Shown in pieces: positions 23,403 through 34,616 of a stretch of 64,000 nt of DNA (position 1 is the stretch's first letter; every line of letters begins with the position of its first letter). This stretch comes from Isoetes taiwanensis. Taxonomy: Eukaryota; Streptophyta; Lycopodiopsida; Isoetales; Isoetaceae. The DNA is taken from assembly GCA_021234155.1 (NCBI GenBank), contig JAJEKV010000104.1, positions 3,213,985 to 3,277,984 on the forward strand, given 5' to 3'. Under the pieces are notes generated by a model. The model was not told the DNA's origin. It did no database searches and saw only the letters and a program-made list of their open reading frames with translations. The position numbers were made by a program, and so were the translations under genes.

Positions 23403-25360
23403 CTGATGATGTTATAGCAATCTCTGAATAAAGATGGCCAATAGTATCCTGACCTCAAAATCTTCTTTGCTGTTGTGTCTGCTGCATAGTGCCCTCCACA
23501 TACTCCTTCATGACAAGCTTCAAGAACCAACTTGGCTTCTTCTTTATCCACACATCTCATCAGCACTCCCTCTTTGTTAACCCTGCACAACACATCATCT
23601 ATTAACCTAAATTTACCACATTTTTCTTTGAACCTTCTTAGCTGGTTGGAGTTCATGTCTGTTGGCACTTCTTCAGTTTCCAAATATTTCCTGAAGTCCT
23701 TTTGCCAATCTTGTTCTTCAATATTGCTCATGACTAGGCTACAACTATTATCAGCCTCTGAGTCTTCTATTCTTTCCTGGTCTTCATGTTCAAAAAACAT
23801 GTTAGGTAGATAAGCACTCGGATCATTTACCAGACTTACAACTTTGATGGTGATATCATATGCTTGTACTTTGCATGCCCATCTGCATATTTTGGCTTTG
23901 GTCTGTTTTTTTGCAAAAAGAAGGGCCATGGGGTTTTGTTTCATTGAGACCAATAACTTGCTATTCTGAAAGATGTGGCCTTGCCTATCAATTAAAAATA
24001 TCAGAGCTACTGCACTCTTTTCAAGTCTGGAATACCTCAGCTCTGTGTCAGACCACACTTTGCTTGCAAATGTTATTATCATTTCATCCTGAAGCAATGC
24101 TGCTCCTATAGCTCTATTGGTGATACTTATATAAGCTTGGAATGGTTTCTTGGGATCAGGTGGCTTTAGTAGAGTGGATTCAGATATAGCTTGAATGATT
24201 TTCTCAAAGGCAAGCTGATGTTCTTCAGTCCATTGGACCTTGATATATTTGCTCTCATGTTTGGTGAACTTACCTATTTTGGTGAGTTTTGAGATGGGAC
24301 TTGTGGTGTGAGAGAAGTGGGGTATGTACATTCTCAGAAAGCTTGTCATCCCTAGAAAGCTTTTTACCTGTTTGATAGTTTTGGGTGGTGTGAGTTTCTT
24401 TAAAGCATCCACTTTGCTCTCAGCAACTTGTATCCCTTGTGTTGAGACTTCATGCCCTAGCAGGTCTCCCTTTGAGCACATAAATAGATACTTCTTTGGA
24501 TTCCGACTCACTCCTCCTTTTCTGCATAAAGAAAAAACTTTAGTGAGATAAGCCAGATGATCATTTAGTAAGGTTCCTAAGCACAGATCATCCAGAAATA
24601 CTCTGAACTGATCCGAGGGCATATCCTTGAATATGGTATCCATTGCTCTTTGGAATGTAGCTGAGGCATTCATTAAACCAAATGGCATCCTCTTCATTGC
24701 ATAGGTTCCCCAAGGTGTGATGAAAGCTGTTTTTGCTTGATCTTCTTCTTTTATGCTGATTTGATTGAAGCCTGAGAATCCATCCAAGAATGAGTAAATT
24801 TCTTTCCCTGCAACAGCATGTAAAACTTGTTCCAAGAAGGGTAAAGGATAACAATCCTTGATAGTGGCTTTATTTAGATCCCTATAGTCAATACAAATTC
24901 TTATGATTTTATTTTTCTTTTCCACAGGAACAATACAGAACAACCATTCTGGATTCACTATTTCACTTATGACACCTGCAACTTCCATCTTGCACAATTC
25001 CTCCTTGATCAGATCTAACAAAGCAATATTAATTCTCCTGAGCTTTTGCACAACAGGTTTCACATCTTTTTTTACTTCAATTTTAAACTCACACACTCTC
25101 CTATCCACTCCTACAAGTTCATTGTAATCCCAAGCAAACACATCTTTCCAATCATCAAACATTTGAGTGACCTTGCTTCTATTTTCCTCTTTAAACAAGT
25201 CTGCCACAAACAATGTTCTTTCCTTACCATTTTTTTCAATCTTTACCTCTTTTTTAGCATTGGCACTGATAATCAATATAGGGTGCAGCTGCCTTAGGTG
25301 CAGTTCCCTCTGCAAGATGCTCGAGCAAAACACTTTTGCAAAGTGCATCAGTTTCCTCAT
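23306..25360 (-). CDS. Reverse transcriptase, degenerate RNase H and integrase zinc domain
   Basis: RT blocks in order: NPEWLFCIVPVEKKN, IDYRDLNKATIKDCYPLP, SFLDGFSGFNQI (first catalytic Asp), MPFGLMNASATFQRAM, and FLDD as the YxDD box, then LGHEVS and FLGMTSFLR. The following Gypsy RNase H segment starts YISITNRAIGAALLQ, where active enzymes have an Asp at the beginning (D-A/S-D type). The remaining catalytic positions are also not evident, so the domain looks like an inactive connection domain. It leads straight into the integrase HHCC domain with no second RNase H between. The frame overlaps the upstream ORF by about 107 bases in a different register. Confidence 0.85.
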   Translation of the reverse strand: MRKLMHFAKVFCSSILQRELHLRQLHPILIISANAKKEVKIEKNGKERTLFVADLFKEENRSKVTQMFDDWKDVFAWDYNELVGVDRRVCEFKIEVKKDVKPVVQKLRRINIALLDLIKEELCKMEVAGVISEIVNPEWLFCIVPVEKKNKIIRICIDYRDLNKATIKDCYPLPFLEQVLHAVAGKEIYSFLDGFSGFNQISIKEEDQAKTAFITPWGTYAMKRMPFGLMNASATFQRAMDTIFKDMPSDQFRVFLDDLCLGTLLNDHLAYLTKVFSLCRKGGVSRNPKKYLFMCSKGDLLGHEVSTQGIQVAESKVDALKKLTPPKTIKQVKSFLGMTSFLRMYIPHFSHTTSPISKLTKIGKFTKHESKYIKVQWTEEHQLAFEKIIQAISESTLLKPPDPKKPFQAYISITNRAIGAALLQDEMIITFASKVWSDTELRYSRLEKSAVALIFLIDRQGHIFQNSKLLVSMKQNPMALLFAKKQTKAKICRWACKVQAYDITIKVVSLVNDPSAYLPNMFFEHEDQERIEDSEADNSCSLVMSNIEEQDWQKDFRKYLETEEVPTDMNSNQLRRFKEKCGKFRLIDDVLCRVNKEGVLMRCVDKEEAKLVLEACHEGVCGGHYAADTTAKKILRSGYYWPSLFRDCYNIIRCCHKCQVFGKRILQPAPLTAIVSLDLSKFGN

Positions 25361-27779
25361 TAAGATCCCTGGAAATGTGATTTAGCTCCCAGCTCTCAAA
25401 GTCTGCTAACTCCTTCAGAGCCTCATCTCTGAGGGCCATCATGTCTTCATGTTTAGCTTGATATTCCCCTAATATTTGTCTGCAGACCAACTGAGAATCA
25501 CCAAATATCACAATGTTAGTTATTCCTAAGTGTTTGGCCTCTTGCAATCCAGCTATCATAGCTTTGTACTCTGCCATGTTTGAAGTGGTGTTAGGATAGA
25601 TCCTGCCAACCTTAGCAAGCAGCTTACAATTATGATCCTTGATAATGGCAGCAGAGGATGCAATGCTCAACTTCTTTGAAACTCCCCCATCAAACCATAG
25701 AAAAGCAAAGTCCTTTTTACCTGGTGCAATACCTGGTGCAATACTTCCCTTAGTTGGCTTTGACTCAACATCTGCTGCAGCTATTGAAAACTCATATTCA
25801 CCACACAGGTTAATAACCAACAAATCCTCTTCAATAAAGTTCAAAGATTCAAATTCTCCAAGCTTATTGAGCAGGGTGACAGTTTTCTTGCCATCAGATA
25901 TGGTACACTTTCCTTTTGACCAAATTGGTCTTGCATCAACAGTAGATAGCCATCTCCTCCCCAATAACAGATCATAGATATCAGTTTTTTCATCAGCTCC
26001 TTCAAATGCAACCACTACAAAGCTTGCAGCAACTTTTATACCTCCTACATCAATTGGAATGTTGCTGAGCACATCTATTGGATTGATCCTAGAGTTAGAA
26101 AAAGATTTAAGAACCATAGGTGCCTTTTTGTCAACTTCTAAGCCACATGATTTCATTATATGGTGAGGCGTCACATTAAGTGGAGAGCCCCCATCAAGAA
26201 GTACTTTAGAAAGCAAATTTTTTCCTATCCTAGCTTCACATGTGAAGGCACCAGGATCATATTCCTTCTGCACAAGCATTTGCTCACTAATATGATTTGC
26301 AAAGGCTATTTGTTCCTCTTGAGAAAGATTGACTTGATCTTCTTTTGTCAAATCCATAATTTTGTTTCTATAGGATGGGGCAATTTTTAGCAAAGTCAAC
26401 AAATCCACACTCATCTTAGCATTTTTCATTAGACACTCAAAGTCATCACCTTCTTTTTTTCTCTTAATGAACTTTTGATTAGGAGGAAGGGGTACAACCT
26501 GATTTTTCTCGGCCACTTTTTCTTTGATTACTTCAGCTTCTTTGCTGGTTGATGCAACATCCTTGTTTTGCATAGCTCTCGTGTGCACAGCCATAATTTC
26601 CTCTTCTTGATCTTCCTGCATAAACCTGATTGAAGTACTAATGTCAGTAGCAAATCTGATTGCAGGAGAAGTTTCTGTGGTCAATCTGCTAGGTGTACTT
26701 GGTTCAGTACTTTTGATTGCCTCTTGTCTTGCAAAATACTCTTTAACACTACATCTCTCTTCATAATGACCAACAGCTTTGCAGAAATGGCAGACTGGAC
26801 ACTCTTTACCATAATGTCCTCTTTTTCCACATTTTGGGCAGGGCCTGTACCAGCAAAAATCTGAGGAGTGAGTATCCCTTAGGCAGTGCACACATGGGGC
26901 ATAGGTTTTTCTCTCAGGTCTTGCAGCTTTCATCTCTTGTATCTGTTTGGTGACTTCAAGTAAGGCTTCTGATACTTTGGTGATCTCTGCCCTGACATCA
27001 GAAGTGGGATTTGCTGAATCTTCTGCTTTGACTTTCTTCTTTTCCTTTTGTAAAGCATAAACTGGTACTGGACTTGGGCCCATGTATTCTAGTTCATAAT
27101 CTGGAAAGAAGGGATCATTAGATGAGTGCACATCATCAGGAAGATAGGAAAACATGTTACCAATCTCAATAGCTTTGGTGAAAGCCTTATGTATGGTATC
27201 AAAGCCTTCTTGCTTCTGTAGCTTATACATCTTTCTGTACACCCTTGGCCTGCTACTCAAACCTCTTATGAAACATGCCACTAGGTGTAGTGTATAATTT
27301 GGTACCTGACTTGCTTGACATTTAGTTAGATAAACATGGAATCTCTCCACATATTGGTGCACAGTTTCACCATTCTTAATCTGAAAAGACTGCAATTCAA
27401 AGACCAAATCTTGTGGTTCAATTGTCTTACCAAACCTTTCAATGAACTGTTTTTCAATCTCCTCCCAAGTGCTGACACCTGTGCTGATAGTGTACTCCAA
27501 CCATGCTCTCACTTCTTCATTCTTGAAACACTTCTTGAACTCTGAAAACTTACTACCTTTTTTATGACCATACTCTTGATAGTATTCCTCATAGCTTTTC
27601 AAAAACGTATTAGCATTGATGCTTGGATCAAAAGTAGGGGAAGGAATTGGCATATTGAGTTCAAAATATTGTATACCTGCATTACCTTGATTGATGACAT
27701 TTGCAGCGGGCACACCTGTATTTTCTGGTGCTTCAGTGTGGATTTGGTCAGACACCTCATTACTTTTTCTAGGAGCCAT
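25254..27779 (-). CDS. Gag-protease-RNase H polyprotein of the Tat-like element
   Basis: Start chosen at the ATG giving MAPRKSNEV, because upstream codons overlap the primer site. Gag capsid region: WLEYTISTGVSTWEEIEKQF ... CFIRGLSSR. Two zinc-knuckle-like clusters follow (CPKCGKRGHYGKEC, CHFCKAVGHYEERC). An aspartic protease has VLLDGGSPLNV as its active-site loop and LLGRRWL downstream. The last roughly 150 residues (about 25290-25720) are an RNase H: FDGG, NMAEYKA, FGDSQLV and ETDALC supply Asp, Glu, Asp and Asp in order. This second, intact RNase H normally follows RT in Tat elements; here it precedes RT. The ORF ends in TAA inside an A-run. Confidence 0.88.
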   Translation of the reverse strand: MAPRKSNEVSDQIHTEAPENTGVPAANVINQGNAGIQYFELNMPIPSPTFDPSINANTFLKSYEEYYQEYGHKKGSKFSEFKKCFKNEEVRAWLEYTISTGVSTWEEIEKQFIERFGKTIEPQDLVFELQSFQIKNGETVHQYVERFHVYLTKCQASQVPNYTLHLVACFIRGLSSRPRVYRKMYKLQKQEGFDTIHKAFTKAIEIGNMFSYLPDDVHSSNDPFFPDYELEYMGPSPVPVYALQKEKKKVKAEDSANPTSDVRAEITKVSEALLEVTKQIQEMKAARPERKTYAPCVHCLRDTHSSDFCWYRPCPKCGKRGHYGKECPVCHFCKAVGHYEERCSVKEYFARQEAIKSTEPSTPSRLTTETSPAIRFATDISTSIRFMQEDQEEEIMAVHTRAMQNKDVASTSKEAEVIKEKVAEKNQVVPLPPNQKFIKRKKEGDDFECLMKNAKMSVDLLTLLKIAPSYRNKIMDLTKEDQVNLSQEEQIAFANHISEQMLVQKEYDPGAFTCEARIGKNLLSKVLLDGGSPLNVTPHHIMKSCGLEVDKKAPMVLKSFSNSRINPIDVLSNIPIDVGGIKVAASFVVVAFEGADEKTDIYDLLLGRRWLSTVDARPIWSKGKCTISDGKKTVTLLNKLGEFESLNFIEEDLLVINLCGEYEFSIAAADVESKPTKGSIAPGIAPGKKDFAFLWFDGGVSKKLSIASSAAIIKDHNCKLLAKVGRIYPNTTSNMAEYKAMIAGLQEAKHLGITNIVIFGDSQLVCRQILGEYQAKHEDMMALRDEALKELADFESWELNHISRDLNEETDALCKSVLLEHLAEGTAPKAAAPYIDYQCQC

Positions 27780-27801
27780 GAGTTCCCAAAGATCCAGGTG
27801 G

Positions 27802-27820
27802 GATCTCGGTAGAACCTCCA
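27802..27820 (-). promoter_or_regulatory. Primer-binding site complementary to tRNA-Gln
   Basis: On the minus strand TGGAGGTTCTACCGAGATC, three bases after the LTR. Its complement ends in AGAACCTCCA, matching the 3' end of plant tRNA-Gln (with U73) as I remember it. Confidence 0.75.
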
Positions 27821-27823
27821 AAA

Positions 27824-29951
27824 TGTTGAAGGTATTCCTGGCAAACCTTCAACCTCAATGGTGTAGAACCTCCAGGTTGCTATAGGCAACCACTCTGTGA
27901 GAGAATACTGCAAAAGAATTGCTCAAACAGCTACAATAAATTAGTTTCCCTGAACAGCAAAAAGACTGTCACAGCAAAACACTTCCCATGTGTGGTTCCC
28001 TGAGCGTTTTTCTATTAGATCAATCTTGTTGGGGACTAGGTAGGGTACTTGAGCTGCCTATGAAAGTCTGCTAGAAAATTCTTAGGGCAACTAAGTGCAA
28101 TTGATCAAACTGACCGGGTCAATTTTTGGTCAATAGCCCAACCCGAGAACTCTTTTTTGCAAATGTATGAACAGGATGTCTTTTCAAGTTTTGTCAATTG
28201 GAATAATTTCTGATGACTCTGCAGAGTAGGTGCATAGAGTCCTTTTTTGAAATCTGATGCCCCCTTTTTTCTTTATGAAGATCTTGAATAGAAAGTAGCA
28301 ACTTTAGTTCTAAGGTGAAAATTCTCGTAGGAAATACGGTACTTGATTGATTTCTTTTGCTAATATTTGGCTTGTGAAGCAAACATCTACACCTAGACTT
28401 GAGATTATTACTTTGCTCTAATACTATGCTTTGGGTTATCAAATGAGAATAATGCTTACCAAGTTCGGATTTTCTTTCATTGAATCATCACATAGAATAA
28501 GAACATAAATTCCGAAGCTCGGAGTCTTGGGCACATGATCGAAAATAATCAAATGAAGGTACGCATTCAAGTAATTTGCATCAAATAAATAGATATTTCA
28601 TGCAAGGCAGGTCATTCTTAGCTCATGCTCCGCAAGTCCGCTCCAGATACAGTCACAAAAGTTGAATCTTTCGCACAGAAGCCGGCCCTTGTTTCAAAAA
28701 TGTTTTCCCTTTTTATTTTCTCATTTCCGGCCTATTCTTGGCATGAAGGTTTGTTTGGTTTTGGTTTTATGCATGTTGTTTCTTGAGGCACAAGAGTACA
28801 AAAGGGATGCTCAGGCTCATGATTGTCAGGCCGGATCCATCGGAAAAGTTGGATCTTGGCCTGACCTTTTTAGGTCGAAGAATTTTGCAAAGCGCGCGGA
28901 AATATCCCACAGGCCTTCTTCCCAAAATAATACCAGTGTAACGTGGCACACGGGGATTGGGTGTAATAAGACTTAGGCAAGGGGAATACATAGAAAAATC
29001 ATTTGTTAGCATTTTCTAACCATAGGGCACTCTTCCCTAGAATCCAAAATATAGGGCACACCATGGTCTATTTGGGAATCTTTTTTGTGCCACATGGAAT
29101 CTTTTGATGCCCTACCCTATGGAAGACTCTTCTTGGAAAAAAGGATTTTGGAATGGGATGGTTTTGAAGATTGGACATGTGGCAAGCATAGGGTATGTGT
29201 AGGCAATCCAAGGATGACATGGCATGGGGTGACTAGGCATGTGGTGACTTGGCAAAAACTTTTCCCCTAGTCAAAAAACTTTGTGAGATGAAAAAAAGGA
29301 ATGTGGTGTGTGCCAAGGTGGCCAACTTTGGTGAGGTGGATGATGACATGGCATCTTTTGTAATGTAAATCCATCAAATGCAAATTTGGCCAATTGTTTT
29401 GACCATGTTTGGGCTTATCTTTTGCACAAGCAACTTGATGTCGAAAAAATGTCTACCTTCTCTCTACCTTTGTCTTAGAGAGAGAGAGAGTGTGTCATCT
29501 TGACCATTGGTAGGTCAATTCTTGTATGGATTTTCGTGTCTCAAGTGAATGGAGGGTATATCATGGATGGTGTGAGAAGTTTTTTGACTAGGGAAAGAGT
29601 TTGAGCCATTTTGGGTTTGTATGGAGGCAGAGATGAATGGGGTGAGGCAAATGGAGGCAAGGGGTGCTCAAAGTGTTAATCATGTCCAAGAATTAGAATT
29701 TGGGTGAATATCTTACTTCTCAAGGGGTCTTCTCATCTTGATATTGCCATGGAGCTTCTTTAAGTTGACCTTGCCTTCCTTCTTGTGCGACTTTGACTTT
29801 TTCATCTTAAATCCTTTCTTGTGATGCTTCAAATGAAAGTCCTTGCTTGGTTTTTCAGCTCGAGCTCTTGAGTTGACTTGGTTCATGCACATGTTCAACA
29901 AGTTGTTAGCCACTAATGTGAAATGCCATTTGCTCTTCTATGCTGCCAAAG
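27824..29951 (-). repeat. 5' LTR of the Tat-like element
   Basis: Full 3' end on the coding strand (CTTCAACA). It includes the 183-bp block missing from the 3' LTR. A small AGAGAG expansion lies at about 29475. Similarity to the other LTR stops at 29953, about 45 bases short of the putative LTR terminus. Confidence 0.8.
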
Positions 29952-32900
29952 CCAAACCATATTCGACAGAATTAAAATCTAGTATTTGCAAAGTATTTTG
30001 GTGTGCTAGTACTTTGTTAGATCATTCAAAGAGATGATAGAAATTGAGTTTCCATCTAATCTTTCCAACCAAAGTCCATATTAAGAGGGCCTAAAGAGTA
30101 ACCCCCTGCTCAATATAATAATCAGTGACGGTATTCTTGTTGACCTAGCATATCTAACCCTGCAATGGCAAGAGGAAACTATGCTATAATATATAAAGTT
30201 GAATATTAATTATATAATGAAGCCCGTGAAATATGATGCTCAAAGCTACAAACTTCAATACCAAAAAGTTCTCGAATGCAATATTTATTGCAAATGCTGA
30301 GACCTGTAACCATCTATTTCTCTAGTTATTGCAAGAACTATGTAGGCCTTACATTCAACAATACCGATGTGCGCATTTTGAAGCTAAGCTGCCAATGAAA
30401 TGTCAATAATCTACAACCACCAAAAATAAGAAGTTAAATACAATCGAATCAAAAGAAGAACCTAATAGTATAACTTGTTTAGTGTAAAAAACTTGGCACA
30501 AACATCGCCTCTAACCCATATTCATGCATTAAAAAAAAAACTGCATACATCAAATTTCGAGTGCTTGTGGCCTGCATGAATGGCATGAAGTGGCATTAGT
30601 TGATAGATAGATGCAACCACTGGAACTGAGATTGCTAAGGCTGAAAGTAAAATAGTATGAGGGCACCTTCTTTTGATATAGAGACAACAATGCATGAATA
30701 AAATAATTTAAAGACTTTAGAAATTGATATTCATACAAAGAGGAAATGCATACCACTGACATTTGATACGCTTTAAAACCTTCTTTTCCAACCTGAGGAG
30801 ATCAAACCGTGTGATAAGAATGCAAGATAAGAACATCTTATCTCATATTGTAACTTTAAAGTTAAATGAATACAAATTTGCAACCAATTACCTCCCACCT
30901 ACAAAATATTGTTGAAATATGATATCCATAAATCTGAGGATCCGGTGAAACAAAAGTTGTGCCAGAATACCATCCAACGCCATCATAACTAATAGAAAAT
31001 CTTGATATCATGTAATAGTATAAGGCTTGATTTGCTAGGGCCTAAGTAATCTATACTTTGCTAGAACTTATTTTGTATTAACTGGTTAAGGTTCTACAAA
31101 CAAAAATCCAGAGCATGGTATGCATAGGCAGACCAAGTAAACTCAATGCCACAGTAAACTGATGCCAAAAGTACATTGAAGATACAACAAAGCTTAAGCA
31201 AATATAATGCAAAAATCATGATAAAAACCACAGTATACCTTGAAGGATGGATCCTTTGTTATAACTTATATCTCCATCAAATAACATGAATGAGACTTTC
31301 GAATGTAAATGGATTGTTGTTGCTGCTTCCGATCCATTTTAGGATCATGCTCAGAATCCATCACACAGCTGCTCAGCTTCCAGAATTGTGAGGATATGGT
31401 AAAGGAAGAAGTGGCAATAGATAGGTTTGGAAAGAAGACTGTGTGCAGATGATGGTGGAAGTTTTGAAATGACAAATAGATGGTGCAAACAGGCATCAAC
31501 AACTTTAGAATTAGGAGCAGAACGAAATGGTAGATATTACATGATACTGCTAAGAATTAAGTCCAGTTCTTGCCTGCGTTCCAAGTCCTTCCACGGTGAA
31601 CGCCCCATCTAAGCAATTCGTTGAATGCATGCTATAATGCTGGATCACCACCTGTAAGCATGCACGATCTTACCAAAATAAGCTGCCCACAGAAAAATGT
31701 AGAATATCAAAAAACACAGCTCAATAACAAATCTCTGGACATGCTTGCTCTACACATTTGTTATGAAGTTATGGACTATCAAAACATCAAAATATAGATG
31801 CAAGAAATAGATTTTAAATGGAGCCAGATATGCTCTTTGGAGACCCTAAACATCAGAGGTTAATAACAAAGCAAAAAGACCAACTTTAAAAGGTGTCTAA
31901 GCAAGAATAATGGGGTACAAAAAGAACAGTATGTTTGTAGGTTTCTAAACACATGATGGCTTCTAAACACATGATTCAGATCTTGAGGGTAGTGCGCTAA
32001 CTTTAATGAGCAATAGTCCTTTTAATAGCCATAAAAAGTTGCCCACTAATGCAAAAGAATAGCTTTTGCATGTATCGGCACATCTGACTCTTCACAATAA
32101 ATAAGACAATAAGATGTTTTGAAAAAGTCGTGTTTAAAATCAATGATAGATGATGGTCTAGACACAAGATATTATCTTCATATGCAATATTCATGCCGAT
32201 CAGTTGCAAATATCCATGCCCATTAGTTTGTTGAGCTCTTTGAATCATGCAAATCCACAACACCTACTGGAAAGCATGTCCATGCAAGGAAAAGAAATGG
32301 ATCGGAAAGTAAGGTGCACAGATGGAAGACTGGCACTGTGAATGCAGTGGAACTTAAAATAGTTAATAGACAAATAATTCTATTCTATTCTTTATTTGTT
32401 GCTAGGAACACCAGCAAGCTAGGGCTTGGGTCATCATCACAAAATATTCAAATACTCGCAGAACATAAGCACATAAAATAACTAAGAATTAAATCTAATC
32501 TTGGCCCATCATCACAATATAATCAACTACTTATATAACAGATGCATATTAGATGACTAAGAATTAGATCTATCTTCTACACCGTGGTAGGAAGGTTGGA
32601 GCAGATTGTCAAAGATTCATCTCATCATATATAGTCCTTTGCCTACTGTTGAGTTCCACTGCCTAGTGCTGAGTTCCAGTAGAAACCTCTCTTCATGGCA
32701 GAGCTTGTTCTCTAGGAAAATGGTAGAGAACATCTAGAAACCAAACTCATCATGAACTCCATTGACTTCTAATCGAATGAGAATGGGAGGAACATATTCA
32801 AAATCTTCACCTGGTCAATCTGCTCAGAACAAAATAATCTTATCTTCCATTCTTGCGCCTCGGTTTAACATACCTTATGCTTTTACGCTGTCATAAATGG

Positions 32901-34134
32901 ACATAGAGATGAACTAAGAAACACCAACTTTCCTTTCCGCAATAAGAACACAAACAGAGGCCATGTATTGTTGTAAAACATTTGTATATCCATTATCTTC
33001 CAAAGAAATATGAGACTGTAGGTAACTGCCCTTACATCACCTCTAAGAGAGAATATGTTCTCACCTGCTTGCAACAATGTCTTTTATCCCAGGATTCCCA
33101 GTTGCCTCTTAAGTTCTTTCATAAATAAAAAGGTCTGGCTTGTGCAATGGCAGTTGAGAACTCAAATTCATCCACGGACTTCTTCAAAACTTGAAATCCC
33201 TGTGAGTAATCCATAAAACAAACTAAATAAGCCAGTAGAAAACCTAAGGAGCTACAACCTGTAACTATTTACCTTGCGTCCAATGCAGGCAACCTTATGC
33301 TTGCTTATAATTCTAGCTTTAGCCTGGAGACCATGCATCCTCAAACATGCATGCACGGCCTTCCAGCGCACAGGCGTTGGATGCATGCAAGAGAAAGAAA
33401 TCAATTAAAATTATACGAATTATTTTTTCTTGATTTTTAGAAATCAGAAATTTGTTTCGGGAGCTCTGTCTGCTCTATCTCGATATTAGATAGAATACAA
33501 AGGAAAATCAAATTAACAAAAGATATTAAAGCGTACCTGTCTTAACTCCATAGAAGATTATACGGAAAACATTGCACTGGCAAAAATATAAAGTCATCAT
33601 TCGATTACATGAAGCTCTTGCAGTTTGTACCAAATGGGCCCTGGGGATAGACAGAAGAGTCAATGCAGTTGTGAAGCCAAGCAATGGCTAAACGTAGATC
33701 CAGCATCATTCTAGTCTACCTTTGATGTCTTTTACGATTAGAAAGAAAGCAAGCAGGAGTAACCCTATCGCCCCTTTGCCCCACAATCGTGGCATTGAAA
33801 GGAAAATCGTGCCGAAGATTGGAAAGACAAAAATTATATTGAGATCGTACCCAAAGAAATTTTCTCAATTTTTGAATTGCCGGATTTTTTTTTTCCAGCG
33901 GCAAAAAGCCCTCAAACCTTAGAAAAATCACTTAGGAAAAAATCCAAAAAAGTCTTTCTCCAGACCAGAAAAATACAAATTAACAAAATTGACTTATAGT
34001 TGAAAAACACAATCTCAAATATAACTATTGTTGCTAAAGCCTCCAATGCCCTCACCTTAAAATCTTTTCTGTAGAAGTACCATATTATAAAATTTCTACA
34101 GTTCAATATCTAAGATCAAATCTGTAATTTTCTA
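29952..34134. other. Intergenic stretch with minus-strand exon-like segments
   Basis: No protein is recognised. On the minus strand around 33110-33800 several pieces resemble short exons. One is an ATG frame at 33795-33720 beginning MPRLWGKGAIGLLLLAFF (a membrane-anchor-like start) ending at a GT donor. Another pair reads ...KARIISKHKVACIGRK | GFQVLKKSVDEFEFS..., spliced at 33276/33206 approximately, with good GT and CAG borders and a stop at 33119-33121. The phases between the first and last pieces do not join, so this is not called a gene. A non-coding or decayed gene is possible. Confidence 0.3.
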
Positions 34135-34141
34135 CACAATG

Positions 34142-34176
<35 letters not shown>

Positions 34177-34616
34177 AGAGTAAGGGTAGATTTTTTCATT
34201 AATTAGATAAAGCCATACAATCCATTTACCAAGCTAGGAGATAGCATGGTAATGATGTAAAATTGATACTCATATAGGTTGAGCATCAAAGAGAAAAACA
34301 ATTATGGTGAGAGTACTTAGATAATAACAGTAGTAATAAAAGGAATAGTAGCAGCAGTGGTAACAAGAGTGACAGTAAGAGACATTGAACTGTCGATAAT
34401 ATCTCAAAATTTCTCAAGTATGCTGATAGAATGAGATCAGCTTTCTGCAGAGAGGATGAGTTCAGGTTCCTGTAAAGGACTCTCCAAAATAGGGTCTTCA
34501 AAATCCTGTAACTGCAAACAAAAATACCAAACATGATCTTCAAAAATTGGATACTGGAAATGATGAGCATGATTGAAACTGGTGGGCATGGACATGCTAT
34601 AAAAAAGCAAGTAGGA

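Larger units (their letters stand above)
19756..29951 (-). mobile_element. Ty3/Gypsy Tat-like LTR retrotransposon (~10.2 kb)
   Basis: Paired LTRs of about 2 kb enclose gag-pol on the minus strand. The 5' LTR is at 27824-29951 and the 3' LTR at 19756 to about 21739. The LTRs look nearly identical apart from a 183-bp segment missing from the 3' copy, which suggests a fairly recent insertion. A primer site complementary to plant tRNA-Gln (TGGAGGTTCTACCGAGATC, minus strand) is at 27802-27820, three bases from the LTR. Domain order read on the minus strand is Gag, zinc knuckles, protease, RNase H, reverse transcriptase, degenerate RNase H, integrase. Three diverged tandem repeats then lie before the 3' LTR. 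Two frame shifts break the coding region. No target duplication is seen, and the outer end of the right LTR seems clipped. Confidence 0.88.

Noticed and set aside
23532-25977. Plus-strand ORFs across the Tat-like element
   Set aside because: They are antisense shadows of the gag-pol frames and show no motifs.
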